From NCBI GenBank assembly GCA_013298335.1, contig JAAFHI010000209.1:1-6412 (forward strand): a stretch of DNA of 6,412 bases. The letters are read 5' to 3'. Positions 1 through 6,412 of the stretch are shown here, piece after piece; within the stretch, counting starts at the first letter, position 1, and each line of letters begins with the position of its first letter. The notes under the pieces are model-generated. The model was not told the origin of the DNA and made no database searches. It saw only the letters and a list, made by a program, of their open reading frames with translations. The DNA comes from Actinomycetota bacterium. GTDB taxonomy: Bacteria > Acidobacteriota > Blastocatellia > Chloracidobacteriales > Chloracidobacteriaceae. The position numbers were made by a program, and so were the translations under genes.

Positions 1-28
1 GGGTCGAATCCGGTGAATTTGTAACCAT
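1..28 (-). CDS. Possible start of a downstream gene, cut by the window edge
   Basis: On the minus strand an ATG at 28-26 opens a frame that stays open for nine codons (MVTNSPDST) to the window edge. It lies 43 bases after the stop codon of the GAF-PP2C phosphatase gene and in the same orientation, so it would be the fourth gene of the block. The sequence just before the ATG is CGTCACCG. It matches the TCACC-N-ATG arrangement in front of two other genes of this block, which is the main reason to list it. No purine-rich ribosome binding site is visible. Nine residues are too few to assign a family. In RsbU-type operons the next gene is often an anti-sigma kinase or a STAS antagonist, but nothing here shows that. 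Confidence 0.3.
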
Positions 29-71
29 CGGTGACGAAATGCCGTCGGTTCGTCGCGTCCGGGAGGCGGGT

Positions 72-1373
72 TCAGCGGTGACTTCCACCCGATTCCTCGT
101 CAACCTTGATGACCACCACGGTCAGATCGTCGTCGAGGACGGACTGACCGCTGTATTCCTTGACCTCGGCATAGAGACCGCGGGCAATGCCGCGGGCCGG
201 AAGCGCCTTGAGCTTGCGGATCGTGTCGATGATGCCCCGAGTCCCGAATTCCACCCCGTCGCGGGAGGCTTCGGTGACGCCGTCGGTGTAGAGAACCAGA
301 AGGTCGCCTGGGTGGAGGGTGCGGAAACATTCCTCGTATTGCCGGTCCTCGAAGATGCCGAGCACGGTATTGCCGCAGGAGACTTCCTCGACCGTTCCAT
401 CGGCATGAAGAAGGAGCATCGGGTTGTGCCCGGCGTCGGCGAAACTCAGCCGCCGCGAGTGGGGATCGAGCACCCCGTAAATGGCCGTGACGTACTGATA
501 GCCGGCGATGCTCTCCCAGAGCAGGTAGTTCACCTTCCGGAGAATGTCGCGGATGGCGAAATCGTTCCGCACCTGCGCGCGGAGCGACGCGCGAAAGCTC
601 GCCATGATGAGCGCCGCGGGCACGCCTTTCCCTGAAACGTCGGCGATGACGATGCCGAGCTGGTGGTTCGGGAAGGGAATGAAGTCGTAGTAATCGCCGC
701 TGATTTCCTCGCAGGGCACCGTCACGCCCGAAATGTCGAACCCCGGAATCTCGGGGTCGCGTTCGGGCAGGAGACTGCGCTGCACCTGCCGGGCGACGGC
801 CAGTTCGCTGTCGAGGCGGCGCTTTTCGAGCCGTTCCTGATGGAGCAGGGCCTTTTCGATGGAAATCGCGACCGTGCTGGAAAAGAAGGTCAGCACTTCG
901 AGGTCGGTTGACTTGTAGGCGTTGAGCGTCTCGCTTTCGAGGTTGAACGCCCCGATGATGCGGTGGTTGGAGACGATCGGGGCGACGATTTCCGACAGGC
1001 TCAGGTCGTTGGCCCGAACGTAGCGGGTGTCCTCGCGGACGTCCGGAATGATGACCGCGCCGCCCTTTTCAACCACCCACCCGACGAATCCCTCGCCGAT
1101 TTTCAGCAGGCGCTCCATCGGGGCCGTGTTGTAGCCGCGGTGGACATGCGCCCGGATACGGCGGTCACGACCGTTGGTTTCAAGGATGTAGATGGCGGCG
1201 GAATCGTACGGGACGAAGGATTTGACCGTGTCGATGATGAGCGACAGCACTTCGTCCAGGTCAAGCGACGTACTGATCTTGCGCTGGATTTCCTGAACAA
1301 GCTGAAACTTCGTTTCCGTTGAAAGGCTGTCGGCGGGAACCAGTGCCGCCAGCGGTGTCGCGTTATCTTCCAT
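72..1373 (-). CDS. GAF domain plus SpoIIE/RsbU-type PP2C serine phosphatase
   Basis: A 433-residue cytosolic protein with no signal peptide or membrane segment. Residues about 20-175 form a GAF sensor domain (start near FQLVQEIQRKIS, with GEGFVGWVV and a C-terminal helix ending IEKALL). A charged, probably coiled-coil linker follows at about 178-204 and ends in the ARQVQRSLLPE signature typical of RsbU-like phosphatases. The SpoIIE/PP2C domain fills about 205-425 and keeps its metal-binding motifs: GDYYD (D227, D230), ADVSGKG (D245), AGHNP (314-318), TDG (D364) and DDDLT (414-418). It should therefore be an active Mn/Mg-dependent phosphatase. Family members dephosphorylate a phosphoserine on a STAS anti-anti-sigma factor in partner-switching control, but no STAS or kinase gene is visible here. 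It is the third gene of a minus-strand block, 69 bases after the M14 peptidase gene. The ATG at 1373 has a GGAAAGG sequence upstream. Family certain; substrate and GAF ligand unknown. Confidence 0.93.
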   Translation of the reverse strand: MEDNATPLAALVPADSLSTETKFQLVQEIQRKISTSLDLDEVLSLIIDTVKSFVPYDSAAIYILETNGRDRRIRAHVHRGYNTAPMERLLKIGEGFVGWVVEKGGAVIIPDVREDTRYVRANDLSLSEIVAPIVSNHRIIGAFNLESETLNAYKSTDLEVLTFFSSTVAISIEKALLHQERLEKRRLDSELAVARQVQRSLLPERDPEIPGFDISGVTVPCEEISGDYYDFIPFPNHQLGIVIADVSGKGVPAALIMASFRASLRAQVRNDFAIRDILRKVNYLLWESIAGYQYVTAIYGVLDPHSRRLSFADAGHNPMLLLHADGTVEEVSCGNTVLGIFEDRQYEECFRTLHPGDLLVLYTDGVTEASRDGVEFGTRGIIDTIRKLKALPARGIARGLYAEVKEYSGQSVLDDDLTVVVIKVDEESGGSHR

Positions 1374-1383
1374 GGGTGATGAA

Positions 1384-1390
1384 CCTTTCC
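1384..1390 (-). promoter_or_regulatory. Ribosome binding site candidate for the GAF-PP2C gene
   Basis: Read on the minus strand the bases are GGAAAGG. The AAGG part lies 10 bases before the ATG at 1373, at the long end of normal spacing. It supports that start. It is the most purine-rich sequence found before any of the three complete minus-strand genes. Confidence 0.4.
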
Positions 1391-1442
1391 GGAGCGGGGC
1401 GCCCGTACCCCCCCAAAAGTCGCAACCCTAACATTTCCGGCG

Positions 1443-3785
1443 CTATGGGCGAAGCGTGTTCAGAAAAAGCCGGAAGGTGGCGTGGGTCTGGCCGCGAAAC
1501 TGCGGGCGAAATCCGAACATCACGACGCGCCCCGCGCCCTGCCTGACTTCGACGAGGGCGGGCTGTCCGGCGATGATCGGCGCGCCGCGCAGCCAGCCGG
1601 AACGGAGCGGATTTTCGGGCGCGAACCGGGCCAGCGTGGTCATCGTTTCCGGCTGGTCGGTGGCGAACGCCGCGCCATTGGAAAAGACGCCGCAGACGGA
1701 AGCCGTACGCTCGCCGGTTTTGGCGGTATCGAGGTCGAAGGCGAGCACCGCGCCCGGACAGTAGAACTCCGCCGTGCCGCGTCCCTTGAGAAGGTTCCGG
1801 ACCGGCAGGTCGAGTTTCTCGATGGCGAAATCGGAGGCGCGTCCGAGGCAGACCAGTTTCCCGCCCGCGCCGACGAAGCCTTTCAGCCCCTCGATGCCCT
1901 TCATTCCAACGCCACCCGCGAATTCCTCGGGATAGGAACCGGGCGACAGCCCGTCCACGATGCCGCCGACCGACTGTTCGGGAATCACGATGACGTCGAG
2001 CGAATCCCGGAGCCCGCCGGTGCGAAGGTCGGCGTCATGAAGGACGCGATAGGGCGTGCGGGTCTTGTCGAGCAGCCAGGTCGTCCAGCCGGCGTCTTCC
2101 GGCGTGGCGTAGCTGTAATACACGCCGAGTCTGGCCGTCGCCGATTCCGCCGAGGCGAGCGGCGTCGGCTGCGACACCCATTCCGCCGCTTCGGGCAGCA
2201 GGCCGGTCACGGGCGTCAGCGCGAGCTTCGGCAGCGGCGACTTTATTTCGGCGGCGGCGACGCCCATCGTCAGCGGCAGTGTCCACCCGGTGATGTCGTA
2301 GGGAGGCTCGGCCTGTCCGTTGGCGCCCGACCGGTCCGGATAGACCTGTACTTCAAACAGGGCCTTCACGTTGGCGCGAAACGGCTGGGCGGTCGGGACA
2401 ACATAGCTTCCCGCCGGATAGGTTTTCTCGTCGAGCGTCACGGATTCGCCCGTTTTCCAGACTTCGACCCCCTGCGCCCAGAGCAGGCTGACGAGGCGTG
2501 CCGCCGCGACCGGATCGGTCTGTCCGGCGGGAATCACGTAAGCTGACGGCGCTTCCTTTTCGCCCCGTTCGACGGCGTCGCGACCGAGCCGGGCCTGCAT
2601 GTCGAGCAGGTCGCGGCGATAGTTCGCGGCATAGGTCAGCATCGAGCGGCAGGCGGTCAGTTCGAGCCGGGCGATGTCTTCGGGCGTCCATTTGCCGCCC
2701 GTCCAGGCTTCCGGGTGGGTGGTCGAGGTTTCGAGCGGGTCGGGCAGGCCGCGCGCGCTCTGTCTGAGCTGTTCGCGCTTGATTTCAACCGGGGTCATCA
2801 GACGGGCGCTCGCCGCCTCGCTCAGAAGGCCGACCGCGTTGTGGTAGTAGGCCGACGACCGCAATCCGCCGTGCCACCAGGTGTCGTACAGCGAGCGGGT
2901 CACGACGCCCTTGAACCCGGCGGCGGTCACGTCGCCCGCCATCTGTTCGCCGATGCTCGCCACTCGGCGCAGCACGATCGGCGCGATGTTCGGATTCGGC
3001 GGATCGTAGAACGGCGGCAGCGTGAACCGCGCGCCGAACGCCCCCTGCTGGTGAATGTCGTAGACGATGTGCGGAAACCATTCGCGATACCAGAACCGCA
3101 CGATGTTCTGCGTTTCCGGCTGGGTCAGCATGTACCAGTCGCGGTTGTTGTCGTGTCCGGCGTAGCGGTGGTAGAGCCGCGGCGGAATCGTCCCTTCGGA
3201 TTTCGTGCCGAAGGTTTTCCGGTACCAATTGGCCATCAGGTCCACGCCGTCGGGATTGGGTGACGGAAACAGCAGCACCACGACATTCTGAAGGATGTGC
3301 CGCGTTTCCGGCGCGTTCGAGGCGGCCAGTTCGTAGGCCAGTTTCAGCGCCATCTGCGAGGCGACGATTTCATTCGAATGCAGCGAACAGGTGATGGCCA
3401 CCACCGCCTTGCCCTCGCGCAGGGCCTCGTCGCGTTTTCGTTCGTCGCCGGTCCGCCGCGGATCGACCAGACGGCGCTGGTACTCGGCGATCCGGTCGAG
3501 CGAACGGATGTTCTTCGGGTCGGAAATCACTGCGCAGAACAGTTCGCGTCCCTCGGCGGTCTTCCCGAGCTTCTTCAGCGTGACCCGGTCCGACGCTTTG
3601 GACAGTTTCTCGAAGTAATCGGTGATCTGTTTCCAGTCGGCGATGGTCCGGCTCGTCGCGGGTTCAAAACCCAGCACCGACGCCGGTGTCGGAATCGGCG
3701 GGGCGGCGGGAACGGTTATTCCACCGAGAAAAAGAAACAGCAGCAGACCAACGAGCAGGCGGGAGGGCAACGGAAATGAAGTCAT
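1443..3785 (-). CDS. Secreted M14-family zinc carboxypeptidase-like protein with C-terminal amidotransferase-like domain
   Basis: A 780-residue exported protein. Residues 1-27 form a signal peptide (hydrophobic LLVGLLLFLFLGG, small residues before the likely cleavage near VPAA, no lipobox). The M14 peptidase domain spans about 45-350. The zinc site is complete: H136 and E139 in HSNE, and H245 in DIHQQG. N214-R215 in NNRDW matches the substrate-carboxylate binding pair of carboxypeptidase A, NPDG is at 177-180, and E323 in LSEAAS is placed as the catalytic glutamate. It should thus be catalytically competent, cutting peptides or cell-wall-type substrates outside the cytoplasm. A helical and beta linker region follows (about 350-550), then a GATase1/DJ-1-like fold at about 552-668 (GWTTWLLD, LDVIVIPEQ, GGKLVCLGRAS). 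A closing strand region contains VVMFGFRPQFRGQ (754-766), a hallmark of this long M14 subgroup. The gene starts 22 bases after the TPR gene stop, so the two are probably co-transcribed. Its start is preceded by CATCACCT and not by a purine-rich site. Exact substrate unknown. Confidence 0.93.
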   Translation of the reverse strand: MTSFPLPSRLLVGLLLFLFLGGITVPAAPPIPTPASVLGFEPATSRTIADWKQITDYFEKLSKASDRVTLKKLGKTAEGRELFCAVISDPKNIRSLDRIAEYQRRLVDPRRTGDERKRDEALREGKAVVAITCSLHSNEIVASQMALKLAYELAASNAPETRHILQNVVVLLFPSPNPDGVDLMANWYRKTFGTKSEGTIPPRLYHRYAGHDNNRDWYMLTQPETQNIVRFWYREWFPHIVYDIHQQGAFGARFTLPPFYDPPNPNIAPIVLRRVASIGEQMAGDVTAAGFKGVVTRSLYDTWWHGGLRSSAYYHNAVGLLSEAASARLMTPVEIKREQLRQSARGLPDPLETSTTHPEAWTGGKWTPEDIARLELTACRSMLTYAANYRRDLLDMQARLGRDAVERGEKEAPSAYVIPAGQTDPVAAARLVSLLWAQGVEVWKTGESVTLDEKTYPAGSYVVPTAQPFRANVKALFEVQVYPDRSGANGQAEPPYDITGWTLPLTMGVAAAEIKSPLPKLALTPVTGLLPEAAEWVSQPTPLASAESATARLGVYYSYATPEDAGWTTWLLDKTRTPYRVLHDADLRTGGLRDSLDVIVIPEQSVGGIVDGLSPGSYPEEFAGGVGMKGIEGLKGFVGAGGKLVCLGRASDFAIEKLDLPVRNLLKGRGTAEFYCPGAVLAFDLDTAKTGERTASVCGVFSNGAAFATDQPETMTTLARFAPENPLRSGWLRGAPIIAGQPALVEVRQGAGRVVMFGFRPQFRGQTHATFRLFLNTLRP

Positions 3786-3807
3786 AGGTGATGGTGGCGG
3801 GGACGTT

Positions 3808-5772
3808 TTACTGGGTGATGGCTTCCTCGAAGCCGTCGAGCGAGCCGTGAACTTTCCGGTAAACCGATTCGAGCACCGAACGCCGGGCCGAGGCGGTTGA
3901 AAGCGTCTTGTCGAATCCGACCTTGTAGGCGTCGAAGGCTTCGGCGAAGCTGCCGCTGGATTCGAGCACCACGCCGAGTTTCCACGAGGCTTCCTTGCGC
4001 GCCGGGATGTTCGGGTAGGCCGTCACCGCTTCGCGCAGCCGGACCGCCGCCGCCGCCGGTTCGCCCTGCTTGAAGAGAATCCAGCCGAGCGTCGTCTGGG
4101 CGCGGACGTAGAAATCGCCGAGGCGCGTTTCTTCCGTCATGCCGTCTTCTGCTTCGCTCGACGTTCTGGCGACGTCGCCCGCCGCGTCGATGGCCCGGCG
4201 GGTAAAGCGTTCGGCGAGGGCGAACTGGTTGGCGTCGAGCAGTCGGTTCGCGGCGTAGAGTCCGCGCAGGCCGCGGGCCTTGTCGTTGCCCGCGACGAAC
4301 TCGTCCGCCGCCGTTTCGAGCGCCGTCACCGTCGCCTGCGACGTGGCCTTGCCGCCGGCGGCGAGTTTGGCGAGCAGGGCGAACCGGGCATACCGCTCGA
4401 CCATCTGAAATTCCTCGTCGGTCGTGAGCGAGGCATTGACCAGCAGGGAAGCCGTCCGTTCAGGCGCGATGAGCCGGGCCAGTTTCGGCGTCCGGGATTC
4501 CAGCGCGCCGCCGAGGATGGCTTCGAACTCGCCGTCGGGCGTGATCTTCAGAAATTCCTCGAACGGTTCGATGGCCTTGTCGAAATCGTTCGCCAGCACC
4601 ATCGTCTTGCCGAGTTCAAAGAGCAGGGTCGGGAATTTCGCCGTGTTCAGGGCGTCGCCGAGCACGTTCTCCGCTTCGGCGTTGTCGCCCGCTTTTCGTA
4701 AAAGGTGCGCCTCGATGATGCGAATCCACGGGTAGTTCGGCTGGAGCTGCTTGGCCCGGGCGAGCATCACCGTCGTCGAGGTGACCTGATTCTGCGTGGC
4801 GTAGACATAGGCCATCTGGGTGAAGAACCGCACGTCGCGGGGATTCGCGTTGAGCATCTTCGCCATCGGGTCGAGGGCCTCCGACTCGCGGTTGCGGGCG
4901 ACGAAGGTCAGGGCCAGCCCGCCCCACGCCGTCGGATGGTCGGGATCCACCGCAAGCTGTTCGCGATAGTACTTTTCGGCTTCATCGAGCGCGCCGTTGG
5001 CCCGATAGACATCGGCCAGCGCGCCCCACGCGACCTTGCTTTTCGGGTCGAGCGCGGTCGCCTGCTGGAATTCGGTCGCCGCGTCGTCCAGCCGGAGGCC
5101 GATTTGAAGCGCGACGCCGAGGTTGTAGTGCAGGTTCGCCTGCTTCGGGTCGAGTTCGATGGCCCGGTTGATGACCTTCACCGCGTCCGACGGATCTTCG
5201 ACGCTGATGTAGAAAAGGCCGATCTGCTCCAGCGATTCGACCTTGTCCCACGCGCGGTCCTGAAGTTTGCGCATGAACTGGATGCCCTCGGCGCGAAAGC
5301 CGACACCGGCCATCCGGACGGGCAGGGGAAGAATGAAGCCGCGAAAGGTCGTGGACGTGTCCGCGTCGGGCACGCTCGCGACCGCCTGTTCATAGGCGCT
5401 GCCCGCCTCGGCGATCTTGCCGTTGCGCAGGGCCCGGTCGCCTTTCTGGACGTGCGACCGCGCGATGGCGAGGCGGCAACTGCGGGCGAGTGGGGAATTC
5501 GGGCGGTCCTTCAGAAAGGCATTCAACTTTGCGATCCGCTCGTCGTCGTCGGCGGAGGTGGCCGCTGCTTCGAGCAGCGTCTGTTCCTTCAGCAGATCGC
5601 TCGTGGTGGCCGGCGGACCGGCGACGACCGGCGGCGGCGGGGTGGTTGGCCTGGGTTTGTCGGTCGGAAGGAACTGGGCCGGGGCGACGGCGGCGGCCAG
5701 CGCGATGAAAGCGGCGGCCAGCGTGCATCGTGAGAAAAAGGGCGTCTGAATAGGCAAGGTAAGACTACGCAT
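3808..5772 (-). CDS. Exported tetratricopeptide repeat (TPR) protein
   Basis: A 654-residue protein. Residues 1-32 look like a signal peptide (CTLAAAFIALAAAVAPA, cleavage probably after APA). The only nearby Cys (C16) lies before the hydrophobic core, so it is not a lipoprotein. A proline-rich linker (36-54, with a PPPP run) follows. TPR-type helix pairs are readable at about 101-137, 180-211, 212-245 (best match, NLHYNLGVALQ...ATALDP), 246-279, 280-313, 348-381, 382-413 and, after a more divergent helical stretch (about 414-550), at 556-590 and 594-627. TPR arrays bind partner proteins or peptides, and no catalytic domain is visible. The C-terminus (YRKVHGSLDGFEE, 638-650) is not a repeat. 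As first gene of the minus-strand block, 22 bases before the M14 peptidase gene, it may serve as a scaffold or chaperone for that exported enzyme; this is inference. No purine-rich ribosome binding site of standard spacing is visible before the ATG at 5772. Confidence 0.88.
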   Translation of the reverse strand: MRSLTLPIQTPFFSRCTLAAAFIALAAAVAPAQFLPTDKPRPTTPPPPVVAGPPATTSDLLKEQTLLEAAATSADDDERIAKLNAFLKDRPNSPLARSCRLAIARSHVQKGDRALRNGKIAEAGSAYEQAVASVPDADTSTTFRGFILPLPVRMAGVGFRAEGIQFMRKLQDRAWDKVESLEQIGLFYISVEDPSDAVKVINRAIELDPKQANLHYNLGVALQIGLRLDDAATEFQQATALDPKSKVAWGALADVYRANGALDEAEKYYREQLAVDPDHPTAWGGLALTFVARNRESEALDPMAKMLNANPRDVRFFTQMAYVYATQNQVTSTTVMLARAKQLQPNYPWIRIIEAHLLRKAGDNAEAENVLGDALNTAKFPTLLFELGKTMVLANDFDKAIEPFEEFLKITPDGEFEAILGGALESRTPKLARLIAPERTASLLVNASLTTDEEFQMVERYARFALLAKLAAGGKATSQATVTALETAADEFVAGNDKARGLRGLYAANRLLDANQFALAERFTRRAIDAAGDVARTSSEAEDGMTEETRLGDFYVRAQTTLGWILFKQGEPAAAAVRLREAVTAYPNIPARKEASWKLGVVLESSGSFAEAFDAYKVGFDKTLSTASARRSVLESVYRKVHGSLDGFEEAITQ

Positions 5773-5988
5773 CGTTTCTGAGTGATCTTCGGTGGGATGA
5801 TTGGCGCATTCTTCACGCGCCCGGCGGGAGACGCAAGAAAGCGTGGGTCCCGTTGGTTTGCTATTCTCAAGGTTTTATGGGATTTTCGAACCAAAGTTCA
5901 GGAAACGTTTCGGCATGAATGCCCGAGCAATCCCTCCGCCGGGCAACTCCGGCATTCCAACTCCTCCCGACTGGACGCCTCTGTTCCG
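5773..5988. promoter_or_regulatory. Divergent intergenic region between the TPR operon and plsC
   Basis: These 216 bases separate the minus-strand TPR gene from the plus-strand acyltransferase gene, so promoters for both should lie here or in the coding edges. The most AT-rich part is about 5853-5900. On the plus strand TTGGTT (5853-5858) and TATGGG (5876-5881) are 17 bases apart, which is only a weak match to sigma-70 boxes. On the minus strand CATAAA (5879-5874) resembles a -10 box but has no good -35 partner. I therefore assign no exact promoter. The right half carries the small ORF at 5915-5992. Confidence 0.45.
5900..5905 (+). promoter_or_regulatory. Ribosome binding site candidate for the small leader ORF
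   Basis: AGGAAA lies upstream of the ATG at 5915, with about 11 bases between AGGA and the ATG. It is the only Shine-Dalgarno-like sequence on the plus strand between 5880 and the plsC start, where the bases just before the plsC ATG (CTCTGTTCCG) are pyrimidine-rich. Confidence 0.35.
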
Positions 5989-5992
5989 ATGA
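5915..5992 (+). CDS. Possible 25-residue proline-rich leader peptide overlapping the plsC start
   Basis: The ATG at 5915 opens 25 codons that end in TGA at 5990-5992. This stop overlaps the plsC ATG at 5989 in an ATGA arrangement, which is the classic layout for translational coupling. Seven of the 25 residues are proline, in the motifs IPPPG and TPPDW. PPP, PPG and PPD are known as strong ribosome-pausing sequences that need elongation factor P. An AGGAAA sequence stands upstream, while plsC itself has no obvious ribosome binding site. A 5-base-pair GC hairpin (5938-5953) lies inside the ORF. The frame also runs open to a TTG at 5801, giving up to 63 codons, but that longer form shows no family features. 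Against it: short proline-rich ORFs arise easily in GC-rich DNA, and I know no homologue. Regulatory role is inference. Confidence 0.3.
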   Translation: MNARAIPPPGNSGIPTPPDWTPLFR

Positions 5993-6412
5993 TTCGTGTT
6001 GTCCATACCTTCTTTGCGACCATCCTGATTACGATCTACACCATCGTGATGGCCTCGCTGGCATTTCTCATCGCCCCTTTCGACCGCTCCGGCGAGGGGC
6101 GCCACTGGTGTGCCCGGACGTGGTGCAAACTCATTTCGCTGACGGTCGGCCTGCGGGTGACGGTCGAAGGCGTCGAGAACCTCGTGCTGGCGCGGCCCGC
6201 CGTCTATATGTCCAATCATCAGAGCTTTATGGACATTCCGGTCCTCTTCGCCTTCCTGCCGTTCCAGTTTCGGATTCTGGCCAAGAAACAACTGTTCAAC
6301 GTGCCGTTTATGGGCTGGTTTCTCGCGGTGGCCGGGCATATTGCAGTGGATCGGGGCAACCGAACCGCGACCCCGAAGATGATGCGCGACGCGAAGCGGG
6401 TGTTGGACAAAG
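5989..6412 (+). CDS. plsC: 1-acyl-sn-glycerol-3-phosphate acyltransferase (PlsC type), C-terminus beyond the window
   Basis: The first 141 codons are present and the frame is open at the window end. PlsC transfers an acyl chain to the sn-2 position of lysophosphatidic acid to give phosphatidic acid, at the cytoplasmic membrane. A hydrophobic N-terminal segment (about residues 8-30, TFFATILITIYTIVMASLAF) would anchor it. The acyltransferase motif NHQSFMD carries the catalytic HX4D pair (H77, D82). The second conserved region is AKKQLFNVPFMGW (98-110), and the third is GHIAVDRGN (116-124, close to the usual VDR motif). Residues 71-141 match the family closely. The chosen ATG gives a normal-length N-terminus. 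The frame stays open upstream, but no in-frame ATG lies nearby. It is divergent from the TPR-peptidase-phosphatase block, so it is probably controlled separately. Other lysophospholipid acyltransferases share these motifs, so the exact substrate is likely but not proven. Confidence 0.9.
   Translation, partial: MIRVVHTFFATILITIYTIVMASLAFLIAPFDRSGEGRHWCARTWCKLISLTVGLRVTVEGVENLVLARPAVYMSNHQSFMDIPVLFAFLPFQFRILAKKQLFNVPFMGWFLAVAGHIAVDRGNRTATPKMMRDAKRVLDK

Noticed and set aside
39..635. 198-codon plus-strand ORF opposite the phosphatase gene
   Set aside because: It overlaps the PP2C catalytic region on the other strand and has no family features or ribosome binding site.
1391..1415. Rho-independent terminator between the M14 and phosphatase genes
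   Set aside because: A short GGGG/CCCC stem is possible, but no T run follows on either strand.
1482..2546. 354-codon plus-strand ORF antisense to the M14 gene
   Set aside because: It lies wholly opposite a gene with a complete catalytic site. Its protein is Arg/Gly/Asp-rich and low in recognisable motifs, as expected for a shadow of GC-rich codon use.
4705..5733. 342-codon plus-strand ORF antisense to the TPR gene
   Set aside because: The same shadow effect. The opposite strand encodes clear TPR repeats and a signal peptide, and the plus-strand product shows no domain.
5938..5953. GCCGG-GCAACT-CCGGC hairpin as an attenuator upstream of plsC
   Set aside because: The stem is only five base pairs, no T run follows, and it lies inside the small ORF. 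It could arise by chance in GC-rich DNA, so it is noted only with the leader ORF.
5801..5992. 63-codon TTG-started ORF as a real gene before plsC
   Set aside because: The TTG start has no ribosome binding site and the added N-terminal part shows no domain. The ATG at 5915 is the better start if the frame is used at all.
5875..6339. 154-codon minus-strand ORF opposite plsC
   Set aside because: The plus strand carries the HX4D and VDRGN motifs in one frame. The minus product is rich in Arg, Gly and His with no motif.

Overview
The window is GC-rich bacterial chromosome (about 60% or a little more by eye), densely coding, with no rRNA, tRNA, CRISPR array, insertion sequence or phage gene that I can recognise. 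Gene content (a secreted M14 metallopeptidase with a C-terminal amidotransferase-like domain, a secreted TPR protein, a GAF plus SpoIIE/RsbU-type phosphatase, and a PlsC-type acyltransferase) fits an environmental bacterium such as an Acidobacteriota member or a related deep lineage. That placement comes from family resemblance recalled from memory and is weak.

Layout. Most of the window is read on the minus strand, as an apparent operon running from right to left: an exported 654-residue TPR protein (5772 to 3808), then 22 bases later an exported 780-residue M14-family zinc carboxypeptidase-like protein (3785 to 1443), then 69 bases later a cytosolic 433-residue GAF-PP2C (RsbU-like) phosphatase (1373 to 72). 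A possible fourth gene starts at 28 on the minus strand and leaves the window after nine codons. To the right, a 216-base divergent intergenic region (5773-5988) separates this block from a plus-strand plsC-like 1-acylglycerol-3-phosphate acyltransferase that starts at 5989 and is cut by the window end.

How they may work together. The TPR protein and the peptidase both carry signal peptides without a lipobox, so they probably act outside the cytoplasm, the first as a protein-interaction scaffold and the second as a peptide- or peptidoglycan-type hydrolase. The phosphatase would sense a small molecule or redox state through its GAF domain and act on a phosphorylated STAS-type anti-sigma antagonist. 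No such partner is visible, so the link to the peptidase rests on co-orientation and spacing only. plsC belongs to phospholipid synthesis and is separate.

The most curious signals are small. A 25-codon proline-rich ORF sits in front of plsC, has its own ribosome binding site, contains two stall-type motifs (PPPG and PPD), and ends in an ATGA overlap with the plsC start. Three minus-strand starts share the motif TCACC followed by one base and ATG. I see no clear case for a wholly new defence or mobile system here.
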